DNA of 64,000 bases from Mucilaginibacter sp. 14171R-50 (GTDB lineage Bacteria; Bacteroidota; Bacteroidia; Sphingobacteriales; Sphingobacteriaceae): NCBI RefSeq assembly GCF_010093045.1, contig NZ_CP048115.1, positions 1,674,001 to 1,738,000 of the forward strand, read 5' to 3'. A program made the translations under genes and the position numbers. Below, in pieces: positions 35,383-45,045 of the stretch (its first letter is position 1; each line of letters begins with the position of its first letter). Under the pieces are notes generated by a model. The model saw only the letters and a list, made by a program, of their open reading frames with translations, was not told the origin of the DNA and ran no database searches.

Positions 35383-36822
35383 ATGAAACTAAACTTACAG
35401 ATCACAAAAGTAACTATTGCTTGCTTCACATTACTTTCAACAGTTAACTTAACTGTAAAAGCACAAGAAGTTATCACCCTGCAAAAAGCCATTGACCTTG
35501 CCCTTGATCGCAACTTAACCATAAAACAAGCTAAACTTACCGAAGCGCTAAGCACCGAAGATTACAGGCAGGCTAAAAATAATTTGTTGCCAAACCTTTT
35601 TGTTAATTCGCAGGGATCGTACAATTTTGGCCGTGCTACCGACCAAACCAACCTGGCCATTAATAACGGCAGCTTTTTTTACAATACCAATTCCGCATCG
35701 GCACAGGTAACAGTTTTTCAGGGCGGGCAATTGCGTAACCAGATCATCCAGAACCGTTTGTTGCTTGATGCTGATAAATCAAACACCGCGAAGATAAAAA
35801 ACGACCTGATATTGAGTGTTGTTACACAGTATTTAACCATTTTAACAAACCAGGACCTTGTAACCGCGGCTAAACAACAAATAGATATCTCGAAAATAGC
35901 GTTAGACCGGGCGCAAATAAGTTATGATGCAGGCAACCAAACCCTTGCCGACCTATCGCAGGCAAAAGCCCAGCAATCAACTGCAGAACTTAATTTAACA
36001 ACCGCGCAGAATCAGCTGGATTTATCCCTGTTGATTTTGAAGCAATACATGGAGATGGATCCGCTAACACCGATAGAGGTTGAAAAACCTGATATCAGCA
36101 AGCTTACTGTAGCTACCGCTTACGATCCGCAAAATGTTTTAAACACAGCGCTTGCCATAAACCCGGATGTAGTGCTTGCGCAAACCCGCGAGAAAGCATA
36201 TTTACAGGCTATAAAAATTGCCAAAGGCGGCTATTATCCAACCTTAAGTTTGTCAGGTTCGGTAGTAACGCAATACAGCAGCACCAGTAAAGCGCTGTTA
36301 GGCACGGTGCAGGGTTTTAATACGGTTAACGGAAATATAAACGGCGTACCTACCACCATAGACCTGCCTACCACAACCCCGGTGTTTGGCGGTACTACTT
36401 CATTTGCAACACAATTGAGTAATAACCTTAATCAGTCGGTTGGCTTTAACCTGCAGATACCTATATTTAACCGGTTTTTTACACGTACCGCAGTACGTAA
36501 GGCCAAGATCAATTACGAAAATGCCCAGGTATCTACCCAGTTGGCAAAAAATAATTTAAGCAAAACCATTATACAGGCAGTATTGGATGTACAGGCCGCC
36601 GAAAAGAAACGCCTGTCTATGCTGCAAACTTACAATGCCAATAAGGAAGCCTTTAACGTGATACAAGAGCGCTACAATGTTGGCCTGGTAAACTCGCTTG
36701 ACTATAATACATCGCTCACTAATTTGAATAAATCGCAATTTGATTTGATACAGGCACAATACGAAGTTGTGTTCAGAAGCAAAGTAATTGACTATTATCT
36801 CGGAAATCCTATAACACTTTAA
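35383..36822 (+). CDS. TolC-family outer-membrane efflux protein
   Basis: I start at the ATG at 35383, giving a signal peptide (MKLNLQITKVTIACFTLLSTVNLTVKAQ). The 479-residue product has the duplicated coiled-coil architecture of TolC, with paired long helices (SKIALDRAQISYDAGNQTLADLSQAKAQQSTAELNL and AEKKRLSMLQTYNANKEA region) and the strand-rich SVGFNLQIPIFNRFFTR. It forms the outer-membrane exit duct of a tripartite pump. The adaptor gene follows after 22 bp. The energising transporter (RND or ABC) is not in the window, so these two partner with a pump encoded elsewhere. Confidence 0.93.
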   Translation: MKLNLQITKVTIACFTLLSTVNLTVKAQEVITLQKAIDLALDRNLTIKQAKLTEALSTEDYRQAKNNLLPNLFVNSQGSYNFGRATDQTNLAINNGSFFYNTNSASAQVTVFQGGQLRNQIIQNRLLLDADKSNTAKIKNDLILSVVTQYLTILTNQDLVTAAKQQIDISKIALDRAQISYDAGNQTLADLSQAKAQQSTAELNLTTAQNQLDLSLLILKQYMEMDPLTPIEVEKPDISKLTVATAYDPQNVLNTALAINPDVVLAQTREKAYLQAIKIAKGGYYPTLSLSGSVVTQYSSTSKALLGTVQGFNTVNGNINGVPTTIDLPTTTPVFGGTTSFATQLSNNLNQSVGFNLQIPIFNRFFTRTAVRKAKINYENAQVSTQLAKNNLSKTIIQAVLDVQAAEKKRLSMLQTYNANKEAFNVIQERYNVGLVNSLDYNTSLTNLNKSQFDLIQAQYEVVFRSKVIDYYLGNPITL

Positions 36823-36844
36823 AAACACAAACAATCCTGAAATC

Positions 36845-38185
36845 ATGGGAAAAACTACTAAATATATTCTGATAAGCCTTGGCGTACTGATCGTGCTCCT
36901 GATCATTGGCAAAGCAACCGGTATTATAGGTAAGCCGCAATTAACCCAGGTGGCTGTTGAAAAAGCAGAGAGCCGCGATATTAACGAAACTGTATCCGCA
37001 AGCGGTAAAATTAAACCGCATGTTGAGGTTAAAATCAGCCCGGAGGTATCGGGCGAGGTGGTGGAGTTGCCTATTAAAGAAGGCGACGTGGTGAAAAAAG
37101 GCCAATTGTTATGCCGTATTCGTCCGGACATTTTAAAGTCAGGTTACGACCGTGCCGTGGCTTCGTACAATACCCAAAAGGCAAGCGTTGGCAACTCTTC
37201 GCAGATGCTTAAACAGTCCGAGGCTACCTTTGCTAACCAGGCATCAATATACAAACGCAGCAAGGAACTTTTTGATAAAAAGGTTTTAACTGTTGCTGAG
37301 TTTGAACAGGCCAAAGCAAATTACGAAGGCGCAAAGGCCTCATTAGAGGCGGCAAGGCAAAACGTTGTGGGATCTAAATTTGGCTTAGAGCAGGCACAGG
37401 CATCTGTAAAAGAAGCGCAGGATAACCTGGCCAAGACAACCATTTACGCGCCGGTTGATGGCGTGGTATCAAAACTATCTATTGAGCAGGGCGAGCGTGT
37501 ATTAGGTACCCAACAGTTTGCCGGTACCGAGATCATGACCATATCTGACCTGAGCAAAATGGATGTAAACGTTGATGTGAACGAGAATGACATTAACCGC
37601 ATAGCTATTGGCAATCAATCGCAGATAGAGATCGACGCGTTTTTAGGAAAGAAATTTACAGGTGAGGTTATTGAAATAGGGAGCTCGGCAAATGTGGTAG
37701 GTACCAACGCCGACCAGGTTACTAATTTTACCGTGAAGGTGAGGATCACAGCGCAATCTTATATAGACCTGCTGAAGAAAAATGCAGAGAACCATTCGCC
37801 GTTTCGCCCGGGGTTGACCGCCACCGTTGATATACAAACCAATCACGTAAAAGCATTATCGGTGCCTATTCAATCGGTTACCACCCGCGACGAAAAGAAA
37901 CCGGCTGCTACACAAGGCAATACACAAAACGACGACAAGAAAAGCACTATCTCCGCAGCCCCGTCAAAGGAATATGTATTTGTTTTGCAGGGTAATAAGG
38001 TTAAACAGGTTGAGGTAACTACCGGTATACAGGATGACACTTATATACAAATATTAAGCGGCCTTAAAGGTGGCGAAGATGTGATATCAGCACCATTCGC
38101 AGCTATATCTAAAACATTAAAAGACGGTATGCTGGTAGAAAAGGTTGATAAAGCTAAACTTTTTAATACCGACGCTAAGAAGTAA
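36845..38185 (+). CDS. Periplasmic adaptor (membrane fusion) protein of an efflux pump
   Basis: The product has 446 residues. An N-terminal membrane anchor (YILISLGVLIVLLIIGKATG) is followed by the split biotinyl-lipoyl domain (VEVKISPEVSGEVVELPIKEGDVVKKGQLL and IYAPVDGVVSKLSIEQGERV), a coiled-coil hairpin between them (about 100-195), a beta-barrel and a membrane-proximal domain. The layout resembles MacA/HlyD-type adaptors, often paired with ABC transporters. It is in one operon with the TolC-like gene and is closed by a strong hairpin terminator. Confidence 0.92.
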   Translation: MGKTTKYILISLGVLIVLLIIGKATGIIGKPQLTQVAVEKAESRDINETVSASGKIKPHVEVKISPEVSGEVVELPIKEGDVVKKGQLLCRIRPDILKSGYDRAVASYNTQKASVGNSSQMLKQSEATFANQASIYKRSKELFDKKVLTVAEFEQAKANYEGAKASLEAARQNVVGSKFGLEQAQASVKEAQDNLAKTTIYAPVDGVVSKLSIEQGERVLGTQQFAGTEIMTISDLSKMDVNVDVNENDINRIAIGNQSQIEIDAFLGKKFTGEVIEIGSSANVVGTNADQVTNFTVKVRITAQSYIDLLKKNAENHSPFRPGLTATVDIQTNHVKALSVPIQSVTTRDEKKPAATQGNTQNDDKKSTISAAPSKEYVFVLQGNKVKQVEVTTGIQDDTYIQILSGLKGGEDVISAPFAAISKTLKDGMLVEKVDKAKLFNTDAKK

Positions 38186-38209
38186 TTTTCAGATAGACAT
38201 TTTAGACAA

Positions 38210-38243
38210 AGGACAAAGGGCGAAAGACCTTTGTCCTTTTTTG
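38210..38243 (+). terminator. Terminator of the efflux operon
   Basis: The 10-bp perfect stem AGGACAAAGG/CCTTTGTCCT with an 8-nt loop is followed by a T run, 25 bp after the adaptor stop. Confidence 0.88.
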
Positions 38244-38402
38244 TTTGCATGGTTGCCCCGGGGCGACTATCACATCATCCCCAAAGCAATCAGATGACAA
38301 GGCTTTTTATCTTCCGGCATTTGCCTTTTACCATCCAAATAATATTTCATTAATTTGTACCACCGGGAAAACCAATTGCCCGGCCGGGACATTTACTATT
38401 TA

Positions 38403-39410
38403 ATGCTTAAGCAAAAAAACAAAATTGCCGTGGTGGGCGGCGGAAGCTGGGCCACCGCTAATATCAAGATGCTTACCGATAACGCCATTGAAAAAGAAAT
38501 TTTTTGGTGGATGCGCAACGGTGAAGCTGTAGCGCACATTCATAAATTCGGGCATAACCCAAACTATCTAAGTTCGGTTGAAATACGGGTGCCCGCGCAA
38601 CATATTTCTACCGATCTAAGGGCAATAGTACAGGTTGCAGATTTTGTACTTTTAAACGTACCTGCTGCCTTTCTGAAAGAGGCCCTGCGGGGTATCACCG
38701 CCGCCGATCTAAAAGGGAAAAAGGTAGTATCGGCAATTAAAGGTATAGTGCCCGACGAGAATAAAATTATAGGCGAATTTTTAAACGAACATTACGAAGT
38801 GCCGTTTAGCCATTTCCTGGTAATTAGCGGCCCGTGCCATGCCGAGGAGGTAGCCCTTGAGAAACTATCCTACCTTACCATCGCGTCGCAGGATACCGGC
38901 CTTGCCGCTGAGTTTGCCGGTATGCTGAACACCCGCTATATTAAAACCATTGTATCTGACGATATTTATGGCACCGAGTATGGTGCGGTATTAAAAAACA
39001 TCTACGCTGTTGCAAGCGGTATTTGCCATGGCGTAGGGTATGGCGATAACTTCCAGTCGGTATTGATATCAAACGCCATACGCGAACTGGAGCGTTTTGT
39101 GAATGCGGTACACCCTATAGACAGAGATATCAAAGAATCGGCTTACCTGGGCGATCTGCTGGTAACTGCATACTCGCAGTTTAGCCGCAACCGCACCTTT
39201 GGCAATATGGTAGGGAAGGGTTACACCGTAAAATCGGCCCAGTTAGAAATGAACATGATAGCCGAAGGTTATTATGCAGTAAATTGCCTACACCAGGTAA
39301 ATAAACAATATATGGTTGATATGCCTATTTGCGAGGCCGTTTACGCTATTTTGTACAAGAAAAGCCCACCTTTTATTGAAATGCAGAAACTGGCAGAGAA
39401 ATTGAGTTAA
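38403..39410 (+). CDS. gpsA: NAD(P)H-dependent glycerol-3-phosphate dehydrogenase
   Basis: The start is the ATG at 38403, placing the Rossmann motif at residues 8-16 (AVVGGGSWATA; most relatives have GxGxWGTA, so Ala replaces Gly here). The 335-residue product has ISGPCHAEEV, the catalytic-Lys region GAVLKNIYAVASGICHGVGYG and the C-terminal dimer helices. It reduces dihydroxyacetone phosphate to sn-glycerol 3-phosphate for phospholipid synthesis. It is a single gene, followed by a small exported-protein gene. Confidence 0.93.
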   Translation: MLKQKNKIAVVGGGSWATANIKMLTDNAIEKEIFWWMRNGEAVAHIHKFGHNPNYLSSVEIRVPAQHISTDLRAIVQVADFVLLNVPAAFLKEALRGITAADLKGKKVVSAIKGIVPDENKIIGEFLNEHYEVPFSHFLVISGPCHAEEVALEKLSYLTIASQDTGLAAEFAGMLNTRYIKTIVSDDIYGTEYGAVLKNIYAVASGICHGVGYGDNFQSVLISNAIRELERFVNAVHPIDRDIKESAYLGDLLVTAYSQFSRNRTFGNMVGKGYTVKSAQLEMNMIAEGYYAVNCLHQVNKQYMVDMPICEAVYAILYKKSPPFIEMQKLAEKLS

Positions 39411-39441
39411 TTATTACAGTTACGAACCAAATTTTTTGCAG

Positions 39442-39786
39442 ATGAAAAAGCTATTTAAAACCACCATGTTTGCCGCGGCCATGTTTGCTGCATCGGCAAG
39501 TTATGCGCAAACACATAAAGATACTACACTGGGCCAAAAGGTTGGCACCACCGCTAAAAAGGGATGGCATGCCACCAAGAAAGCAGCGAACGCCGTAGGC
39601 AACAAAACTGCCGAAGTGGCTTCAAAAGGGGCATCGGCCGTAGCAGATAAAAAATATGATGCAAAGGTTGGCCCACAGGGCCAAACCATTTACATAGATA
39701 AAAATTCGTACTATTATTACGTAAATAAAAAGGGGCACCATATTTATGTGCCAAAAGCTAAACTGGTTGATAAACCTGCCCACTAA
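39442..39786 (+). CDS. Small exported Lys/Ala-rich protein
   Basis: From the ATG at 39442 the product has 114 residues with a signal peptide (MKKLFKTTMFAAAMFAASASYAQ). The middle part is Ala/Lys-rich and helical (GWHATKKAANAVGNKTAEVASKGASAV), similar in style to LEA-like or histone H1-like repeats. The end contains a Tyr-rich strand (NSYYYYVNKKGHHIYVP). Periplasmic location is likely; function unknown. It lies 31 bp after gpsA and has its own terminator. Confidence 0.65.
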   Translation: MKKLFKTTMFAAAMFAASASYAQTHKDTTLGQKVGTTAKKGWHATKKAANAVGNKTAEVASKGASAVADKKYDAKVGPQGQTIYIDKNSYYYYVNKKGHHIYVPKAKLVDKPAH

Positions 39787-39794
39787 TATTATTT

Positions 39795-39828
39795 AACGCA
39801 GCCATTAGCTAACGGCTGCGTTTTTTAT
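39795..39828 (+). terminator. Terminator after the small exported-protein gene
   Basis: AACGCAGCC pairs with GGCTGCGTT, with an inner self-complementary TTAGCTAA, followed by a T run. Confidence 0.85.
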
Positions 39829-39843
39829 TACCTTATGCACTAA

Positions 39844-40164
39844 ATGAAAAAATACATTTTAATATCGTATATTTTTTTCGCGGTGGCATTAATGATAACC
39901 GCCTGCGAAAAAAAGCAATCTAACACCATGTTGCAGGGCACCTGGAAATCAAAGGATGCCAACACCAGTCTTAAAATAACCGGTAAAAAATTTATTATGG
40001 ATGGTGACGAGCAAAGCGCCGAGGATTATTTTGTAAAAGGAGATACCATTTTCACTTCTTTTGAAGGCAACCAGCCTTTTACAAAATTTGTTATACAAAA
40101 AGTTGATGAAAGCAACCTGATCTTGCTTTACCCCGACTCGGTGGTAGTGAACTTTAGCCGGTAA
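39844..40164 (+). CDS. Small lipoprotein, lipocalin-like
   Basis: The product has 106 residues. The signal and lipobox MKKYILISYIFFAVALMITAC are followed by EKKQ, so it is a lipoprotein. The mature part (LQGTWKSKDANTSLKIT ... FTKFVIQKVDESNLILLY) matches the short beta-barrel style of lipocalin-like domains common in Bacteroidota, with the characteristic GTW near the N-terminus. Ligand and role are unknown. It is convergent with the RNA helicase gene. Confidence 0.65.
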   Translation: MKKYILISYIFFAVALMITACEKKQSNTMLQGTWKSKDANTSLKITGKKFIMDGDEQSAEDYFVKGDTIFTSFEGNQPFTKFVIQKVDESNLILLYPDSVVVNFSR

Positions 40165-40228
40165 AACAAAAACCTCCCGTATGAAAAACAAACGAGAGGC
40201 TCTGTAAACAAAACTAAACTAAAACTAT

Positions 40229-40253
40229 GCTTTCGGTTAACTACTCCGAAAGC
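40229..40253 (-). terminator. Terminator of the DEAD-box helicase gene
   Basis: The stem GCTTTCGG/CCGAAAGC with a 9-nt loop is followed on the minus strand by a T-rich ATAGTTTTAGTTTAGTTTTG tract. Confidence 0.7.
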
Positions 40254-40260
40254 TCTATGA

Positions 40261-40281
40261 AACTAACTAACTAACTAACTA
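40261..40281. repeat. Five-fold ACTA tetranucleotide repeat at the helicase stop codon
   Basis: On the minus strand the helicase stop TAG is followed at once by TTAG units. The array lies outside the reading frame, so length changes would not alter the protein. Confidence 0.8.
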
Positions 40282-42111
40282 AAATCTTCTGCGGCGTTCA
40301 GGGCGCTCCTCGCGGGGCCTTCCAGAGAAATCACGGAAACCGCCGCCGCTGTTCCTGTCCCTGTTAAAACCGCCTTCGCGGCGTCCGCCACCACTATTTC
40401 TATCCCGGTTGTAACCGCCGCCGCCTTCGCGCCTTTGGTAACCGCCTTCGCGCCTGTCGCCGCCGCTTCTAGGGCTGCTGGTGCCTTCGCCGGATACTTC
40501 TATCCTAACCTCACGGCCTTTAAACTCAACACCTTTAAAGTTATTCATCACCTGGTCAACGTCGCCGTTGTTTACCTCAAAGAAAGAGTAAACACCCTTA
40601 ACATCAATTTTACCTACGGTGCGCCCGCTTATTTTGGTGTTGTTGCAAATGTAACCGAGCAGATCGCCGCGGTTAAACTCGTCAACACTGCCCAAATTGA
40701 TAAACAAACGGGTATATTCTGACTTGCCACCTGAATCGCGCATGCCGCGTTCTCCTCTTTCACCATCCCTGCGGAAATCATCAGCCGGGGCGTTAAGGTC
40801 TGGTGCATTTTTATAATAATCTAAAAAGCGGTTAAACTCAAGCGACGCAAAACGTTTAATCACCTCTTCTTTATCAAGGTCTTTAAACTCATCCATAATA
40901 CGCGGGATGTATTGCTCAATCTGGTCATCATTAACCGTTACATTATGCACTTTATGTACCAGTGCAAAAAGTTGTTTCTCGCAAACATCAAAACCTGTAG
41001 GTATTTCGGCTTTTACAAACTTTTTACCTATAACACGTTCTATCTGGCGAATTTTACCAAGCTCCTTACTGTTGATGATGGCGATAGATACACCTGTTTT
41101 ACCTGCACGGGCTGTACGGCCGCTGCGGTGGGTGTAGTTTTCAATCTCATCAGGTAACGAGTAGTTAATAACGTGTGTAACATCATTAACATCAATACCA
41201 CGTGCTGCAACATCGGTAGCAATTAACAATTGCAGGCTGCGTTCGCGGTAGCGTTTCATTACCTTGTCTCGTTGCTGCTGCGAAAGGTCGCCGTGTAAAG
41301 CATCGGCATTATAACCGTCTTTTATCAGCGATTCTGCAATTTCCTGAGTTTCTATCTTGGTGCGGCAAAATACTATACCAAATATCTCGGGGTTGTTATC
41401 AACAATGCGTTTAAAGGCCGCATATTTATCACGGGCACGTACAACGTAGTACTCATGATCGATATTGGCGTTACCTGTATTTTTTTCGCCCATGGTTAAC
41501 TCAAACGGGTTATCCATGTATTTTTTTGCTATCCTTCTAACTTCAGAAGGCATAGTGGCCGAAAATAGCCATGTTTTTTTCTCGTCCGGAGTGGTAGATA
41601 AGATACTGTCAATGTCTTCCTGGAAGCCCATATTGAGCATCTCATCAGCCTCGTCTAATACTACATACTTAACCTGCGAAAAGTCTATCGCTTTGCGGTT
41701 AATAATGTCGAGCATACGGCCGGGTGTGGCAACAACTATCTGCACGCCGCGTTTTATCTGGCGTAACTGATCCTGGATGCTGGCACCGCCATAAACGGCA
41801 ACAACGTGCACGTTGTTCATTTTTTTGGCGTAGTTCTTAATGTCGTTCGTGATCTGTAAACAAAGTTCACGTGTTGGGCATAAAACAAGCGCCTGCGGAT
41901 GATTTTCTTCGAAATCGAGCAGTTCTAATAGCGGCAGTCCAAAAGCAGCTGTTTTACCGGTCCCTGTTTGGGCTAATCCGACAAAATCGTTGCTGCCTGT
42001 TAACAATACCGGAATTGACTGTTCCTGGATTGGTGTAGGATTTTCAAATCCTAACTCAGTGATGGCATTAACAATATCATGACGGATTCCCAGTTGAATA
42101 AATGGGTTCAT
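40279..42111 (-). CDS. DEAD-box RNA helicase with RRM-like and RGG-type tail
   Basis: The product has 610 residues. The core (1-370) has all helicase motifs: the Q motif FENPTPIQEQSIP, AQTGTGKT, PTRELCLQ, DEAD, SAT, and HRSGRTARAGKTG. A DbpA/CsdA-type RNA-binding domain follows (about 470-545, FINLGSVDEFNRGDLLGYI ... GVYSFFEV). A low-complexity Arg/Gly/Asn tail contains repeated NRDRNSGGG units (about 550-610). Such proteins unwind rRNA or mRNA during ribosome assembly and cold growth. A consensus promoter lies at 42153-42183, giving a leader of about 35 nt. Confidence 0.95.
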   Translation of the reverse strand: MNPFIQLGIRHDIVNAITELGFENPTPIQEQSIPVLLTGSNDFVGLAQTGTGKTAAFGLPLLELLDFEENHPQALVLCPTRELCLQITNDIKNYAKKMNNVHVVAVYGGASIQDQLRQIKRGVQIVVATPGRMLDIINRKAIDFSQVKYVVLDEADEMLNMGFQEDIDSILSTTPDEKKTWLFSATMPSEVRRIAKKYMDNPFELTMGEKNTGNANIDHEYYVVRARDKYAAFKRIVDNNPEIFGIVFCRTKIETQEIAESLIKDGYNADALHGDLSQQQRDKVMKRYRERSLQLLIATDVAARGIDVNDVTHVINYSLPDEIENYTHRSGRTARAGKTGVSIAIINSKELGKIRQIERVIGKKFVKAEIPTGFDVCEKQLFALVHKVHNVTVNDDQIEQYIPRIMDEFKDLDKEEVIKRFASLEFNRFLDYYKNAPDLNAPADDFRRDGERGERGMRDSGGKSEYTRLFINLGSVDEFNRGDLLGYICNNTKISGRTVGKIDVKGVYSFFEVNNGDVDQVMNNFKGVEFKGREVRIEVSGEGTSSPRSGGDRREGGYQRREGGGGYNRDRNSGGGRREGGFNRDRNSGGGFRDFSGRPREERPERRRRF

Positions 42112-42152
42112 GAATTAAAATAACGTATTTGGCTACATCGCCAAATCGGGTG

Positions 42153-42183
42153 CAAAAGTACAACTAATAATTTACAATTCAAA
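42153..42183 (-). promoter_or_regulatory. Consensus promoter of the helicase gene
   Basis: On the minus strand TTTG (42180-42183), 19 bp, TACTTTTG (42153-42160) matches the Bacteroidota consensus exactly, 42 bp before the start codon. Confidence 0.75.
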
Positions 42184-42461
42184 TACTGATTTTTTAATTT
42201 TTAACAGAACCTAAAGGTTGACGGTGTTTTATCGTAATTAGCTTAAAATCAATAAGTTTTTGTGGCGATGGCTGACGTGTTAGTGTAAGCAGTACATATC
42301 CCATGTTTAGCGCACAATGAAAGGGAGAGCGTTACAGTGGAATAAATGATATTGGTTTATTTCGGGCGTGGCCGCTAGCAATCAACCGGGTTGATATGTA
42401 AAATTTTTAGGATGATAGACCCGTCATACAGTTCGGTTGAAAAGAAAAAGTATATTTGAGA

Positions 42462-42599
42462 ATGGATATCCATACGGAAAAACTAAGTTTATTACGGAGG
42501 CTTAAGGGCACTGTAAAAGGCGCGGACATTTTTAACTCACCGCAACTACAAACCAAAGCATTTGCCTTGTCAAACTCAACTTTGCTGAGTTCTGATTAA
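42462..42599 (+). CDS. Possible 45-residue gene or gene remnant
   Basis: An ATG at 42462 opens a frame of 45 codons (MDIHTEKLSLLRRLKG ... STLLSSD). The first dozen residues resemble the start of short antitoxin-like proteins common in Sphingobacteriaceae (MDIQTEKLELVK), whereas the rest does not, so it may be a truncated remnant. It sits in the 527-bp gap between the helicase and the DUF58 gene; apart from the helicase promoter I see nothing else there. Confidence 0.3.
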   Translation: MDIHTEKLSLLRRLKGTVKGADIFNSPQLQTKAFALSNSTLLSSD

Positions 42600-42638
42600 A
42601 AAGACGCAATAAATCCCAAATCAAAAATCCGCGATAAA

Positions 42639-43514
42639 GTGCTTGATCCTAAAGTATTAATGACCATTAAGGATTTGCCGTTACTGGCGAAAACGGTTAT
42701 TGATGGATTTATGATAGGGTTTAATAAAAGTACGGTAAAAGGCCCGGGGCTCGAATTTAGCCAGTACCGCAGCTACCAGCCCGGCGACGACCTGCGCTGG
42801 CTGGACTGGCGCATGTTTGCCCGCAGCGACAGATATTACATCCGCGAATCGGAAATAGAAACAAGTATCTCTGTAAGGTTTTTGGTAGATGCCAGCGCAT
42901 CTATGAATCATGATGATAACGGTATAAAAAAGATAGATTATGCCAAATTCCTGACTGCATCATTAGCCTACCTGGCTAATTTGCAGGGCGATTCGGTAGC
43001 GTTGAATGTGTTTCAGAATGGTTCTCTTTTTTCGATGCCATCAAAACCCGATCCGCAGCATTTACAGCGACTGTTTTATCATTTGCAACAAGTTGATCCT
43101 GCAGGAACGTTCACTAAGCCGGTACATTATAAAGAGCTTTTTGCCGGTACGGGACGTAAGGAACTGCTGGTATTTATAACGGACATGTACCAGGCCGATG
43201 GCGAAATAAATGCGTTGCTTAATACGCTGGCGGCGTTAAAACATGAGATAATTGTGTTTCACCTGATGGGGCAGAACGAGCTTGATTTTGATTTTAAGGG
43301 CTTTTCTACACTTGAAGACCTTGAGACCGGCGAAACCATACAAGTAAACACCCAACGTGCGGGCCTGCTCTATCACGAAAAACTGCAGGAACACCTGGCA
43401 GCTATAAAAACTAATTTAACAGGTAAGCGAATTGCCTATAAAATGATAAGCACCGCACAGCCGTTAGACGAAGCGCTAAAAGAGTTTTTAGTTCAGCGTA
43501 AAAAAGGATTGTGA
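42639..43514 (+). CDS. DUF58-domain protein
   Basis: The product has 291 residues, starting at GTG (42639); a later ATG at 42660 is an alternative. The DUF58 core YRSYQPGDDLRWLDWRMFARSDR is clear near residue 43, followed by a von Willebrand A-like half with DASASM, a degenerate MIDAS motif. In Bacteroidota such proteins accompany a MoxR ATPase and Bat proteins in stress tolerance and complex assembly. Here the MoxR gene is not upstream. It is the first gene of a four-gene run to 48912. Confidence 0.9.
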   Translation: MLDPKVLMTIKDLPLLAKTVIDGFMIGFNKSTVKGPGLEFSQYRSYQPGDDLRWLDWRMFARSDRYYIRESEIETSISVRFLVDASASMNHDDNGIKKIDYAKFLTASLAYLANLQGDSVALNVFQNGSLFSMPSKPDPQHLQRLFYHLQQVDPAGTFTKPVHYKELFAGTGRKELLVFITDMYQADGEINALLNTLAALKHEIIVFHLMGQNELDFDFKGFSTLEDLETGETIQVNTQRAGLLYHEKLQEHLAAIKTNLTGKRIAYKMISTAQPLDEALKEFLVQRKKGL

Positions 43515-43529
43515 TGGAATTTGTAAACC

Positions 43530-43584
43530 CTTTGAATAAAAAAATAAAACCCCTCCCTTTCGGAATGGGTTTAGGAGGGTCTGC
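43530..43584. repeat. Short GC-rich inverted tract between DUF58 and BatA genes
   Basis: A CCCCTCCC...GGGTTTAGGAGGGT tract resembles the CCCTCCTAAA/GGGAGGG elements scattered in Sphingobacteriaceae gaps. It may form a weak hairpin in the operon mRNA. The comparison is from memory. Confidence 0.35.
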
Positions 43585-45045
43585 ATGCAGTTTTTAAGCC
43601 CCATATGGTTTTTTGCGCTGGCAGCAATAAGCATCCCGGTTATCATTCACCTGTGGAATGTGCGCCCGGGCAAAACGCTTAAGGTGGGCAGTATATCGCT
43701 CATAACCGAAGCCTCAAAAAGTACCCGTCGCAGTTTCAGGCTGCTGGATATCTTGTTGCTGGTACTCCGCTGCCTGCTGCTGGGGCTGCTGGCTTTGCTG
43801 CTGGCATCGCCGTTTTGGCAAAAGCATGCTTCGGCAAAAATTGAAAAAGGCTGGCTGCTTATCCCCAGGGAAAACTTTAAAGAAACATACAAAAAATTTA
43901 AGCCCGCTATCGATTCGTTAACTAAAGCAGGGTACGGCTTTCATTATTTTAACAATGGTTTTGCAGGTGCCGATCTGAATAACATATTAGCAGATACGGC
44001 CTTAAAAGACACCGCCGCCAAAAGCAACTACTGGGGTTTGATAAAGGCTTTAGACAGGCGGCTTTCAGGGGCCACGCCGGTTTATATATTTACACCCAAT
44101 GGCATCGGGCATTTTAAGGGCGACAGACCGCAGGTTGACCTGAACCTGCATTGGCAAACCTATACTGTGGCCGATTCGTTAAGCCGATGGATAGCCTCGG
44201 CATGGTTAACTAATAGCGGAACTATTCGTGTAACCGTTGGCAATAGCAGCCCGGCGGGTACAATTTACGCCGGGCAGGTATTGCAAAGCGGGGGCAACCG
44301 CGATATTGCTGTTACCATGCAAAACGGGCAGCCCTTTGTAAGCTTAAAGGAAAAAAGCCAAATGCAAGTAGCTGTGGACACTGCCATGCAACGTATGGCC
44401 ATTTACACGGATAAACACACCGTAGACGCGAATTATTTAAAAGCAGCATTGCTGGCGGCGATTAACTTCAGCGGGCAAAAAGCCGTTGTAAATCAATATT
44501 CCAGCGCTGCGAAAATACCTGCCGGGCAAAACTGGGTGTTTTGGTTATCCGAACAGGCATTAAGCGGCGGGGCTAAAAGCGGTGAAAATATTTTCAGGTA
44601 CCAGGCCGGTAAACCTGCTGATGTAAACTCGTGGATAGATCCGGGGCATATCACGCTGGCAAAACGCTTAGAACCGTTAAGCCAGACAGAAACTATCTGG
44701 AAGGATGGTTTTGGCAAACCTGTTTTGGGTTTTGATGGCCGCACCTATAATTTTTACAGCCGTTTTAACCCCCTTTGGAACGATGTGGTTTGGAGCGATG
44801 AGTTCCCGGCGATGATATTAAAACTTATCAGCAATAAAACGGTTAGCCAACCCGCTGCGTACGATAAGCGTATAGTAGATAATGCGCAGTTGCAGCCCAT
44901 TATTAAAAAGGAGAACAAAGTGATAACATCACCTAAAGCTACGGCGCAAACCAGCCTGTCGCGTTATTTTTGGTTATTACTGGTTGGGCTGTTTATAGCG
45001 GAGCGCGTTGTCTCGCACGCAAAAAAACAAACAAACAATGGCTGA
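43585..45045 (+). CDS. BatA-domain membrane protein
   Basis: The product has 486 residues. The N-terminal BatA signature MQFLSPIWFFALAAISIPVIIHLWNVRPGK (membrane helix then basic segment) is followed by a second helix (LLDILLLVLRCLLLGLLALLLASPF), a periplasmic region and a third C-terminal helix (YFWLLLVGLFIAERVV). This is the shape of aerotolerance-type proteins seen next to DUF58 genes. The start of the next gene overlaps its last 8 bp, so translation is coupled. The exact function of this paralogue is unknown. Confidence 0.85.
   Translation: MQFLSPIWFFALAAISIPVIIHLWNVRPGKTLKVGSISLITEASKSTRRSFRLLDILLLVLRCLLLGLLALLLASPFWQKHASAKIEKGWLLIPRENFKETYKKFKPAIDSLTKAGYGFHYFNNGFAGADLNNILADTALKDTAAKSNYWGLIKALDRRLSGATPVYIFTPNGIGHFKGDRPQVDLNLHWQTYTVADSLSRWIASAWLTNSGTIRVTVGNSSPAGTIYAGQVLQSGGNRDIAVTMQNGQPFVSLKEKSQMQVAVDTAMQRMAIYTDKHTVDANYLKAALLAAINFSGQKAVVNQYSSAAKIPAGQNWVFWLSEQALSGGAKSGENIFRYQAGKPADVNSWIDPGHITLAKRLEPLSQTETIWKDGFGKPVLGFDGRTYNFYSRFNPLWNDVVWSDEFPAMILKLISNKTVSQPAAYDKRIVDNAQLQPIIKKENKVITSPKATAQTSLSRYFWLLLVGLFIAERVVSHAKKQTNNG

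Noticed and set aside
40261-40281. Tetranucleotide array as a phase-variation switch
   Set aside because: The repeats lie after the helicase stop codon and outside the neighbouring lipoprotein gene, so slippage would not alter any protein.
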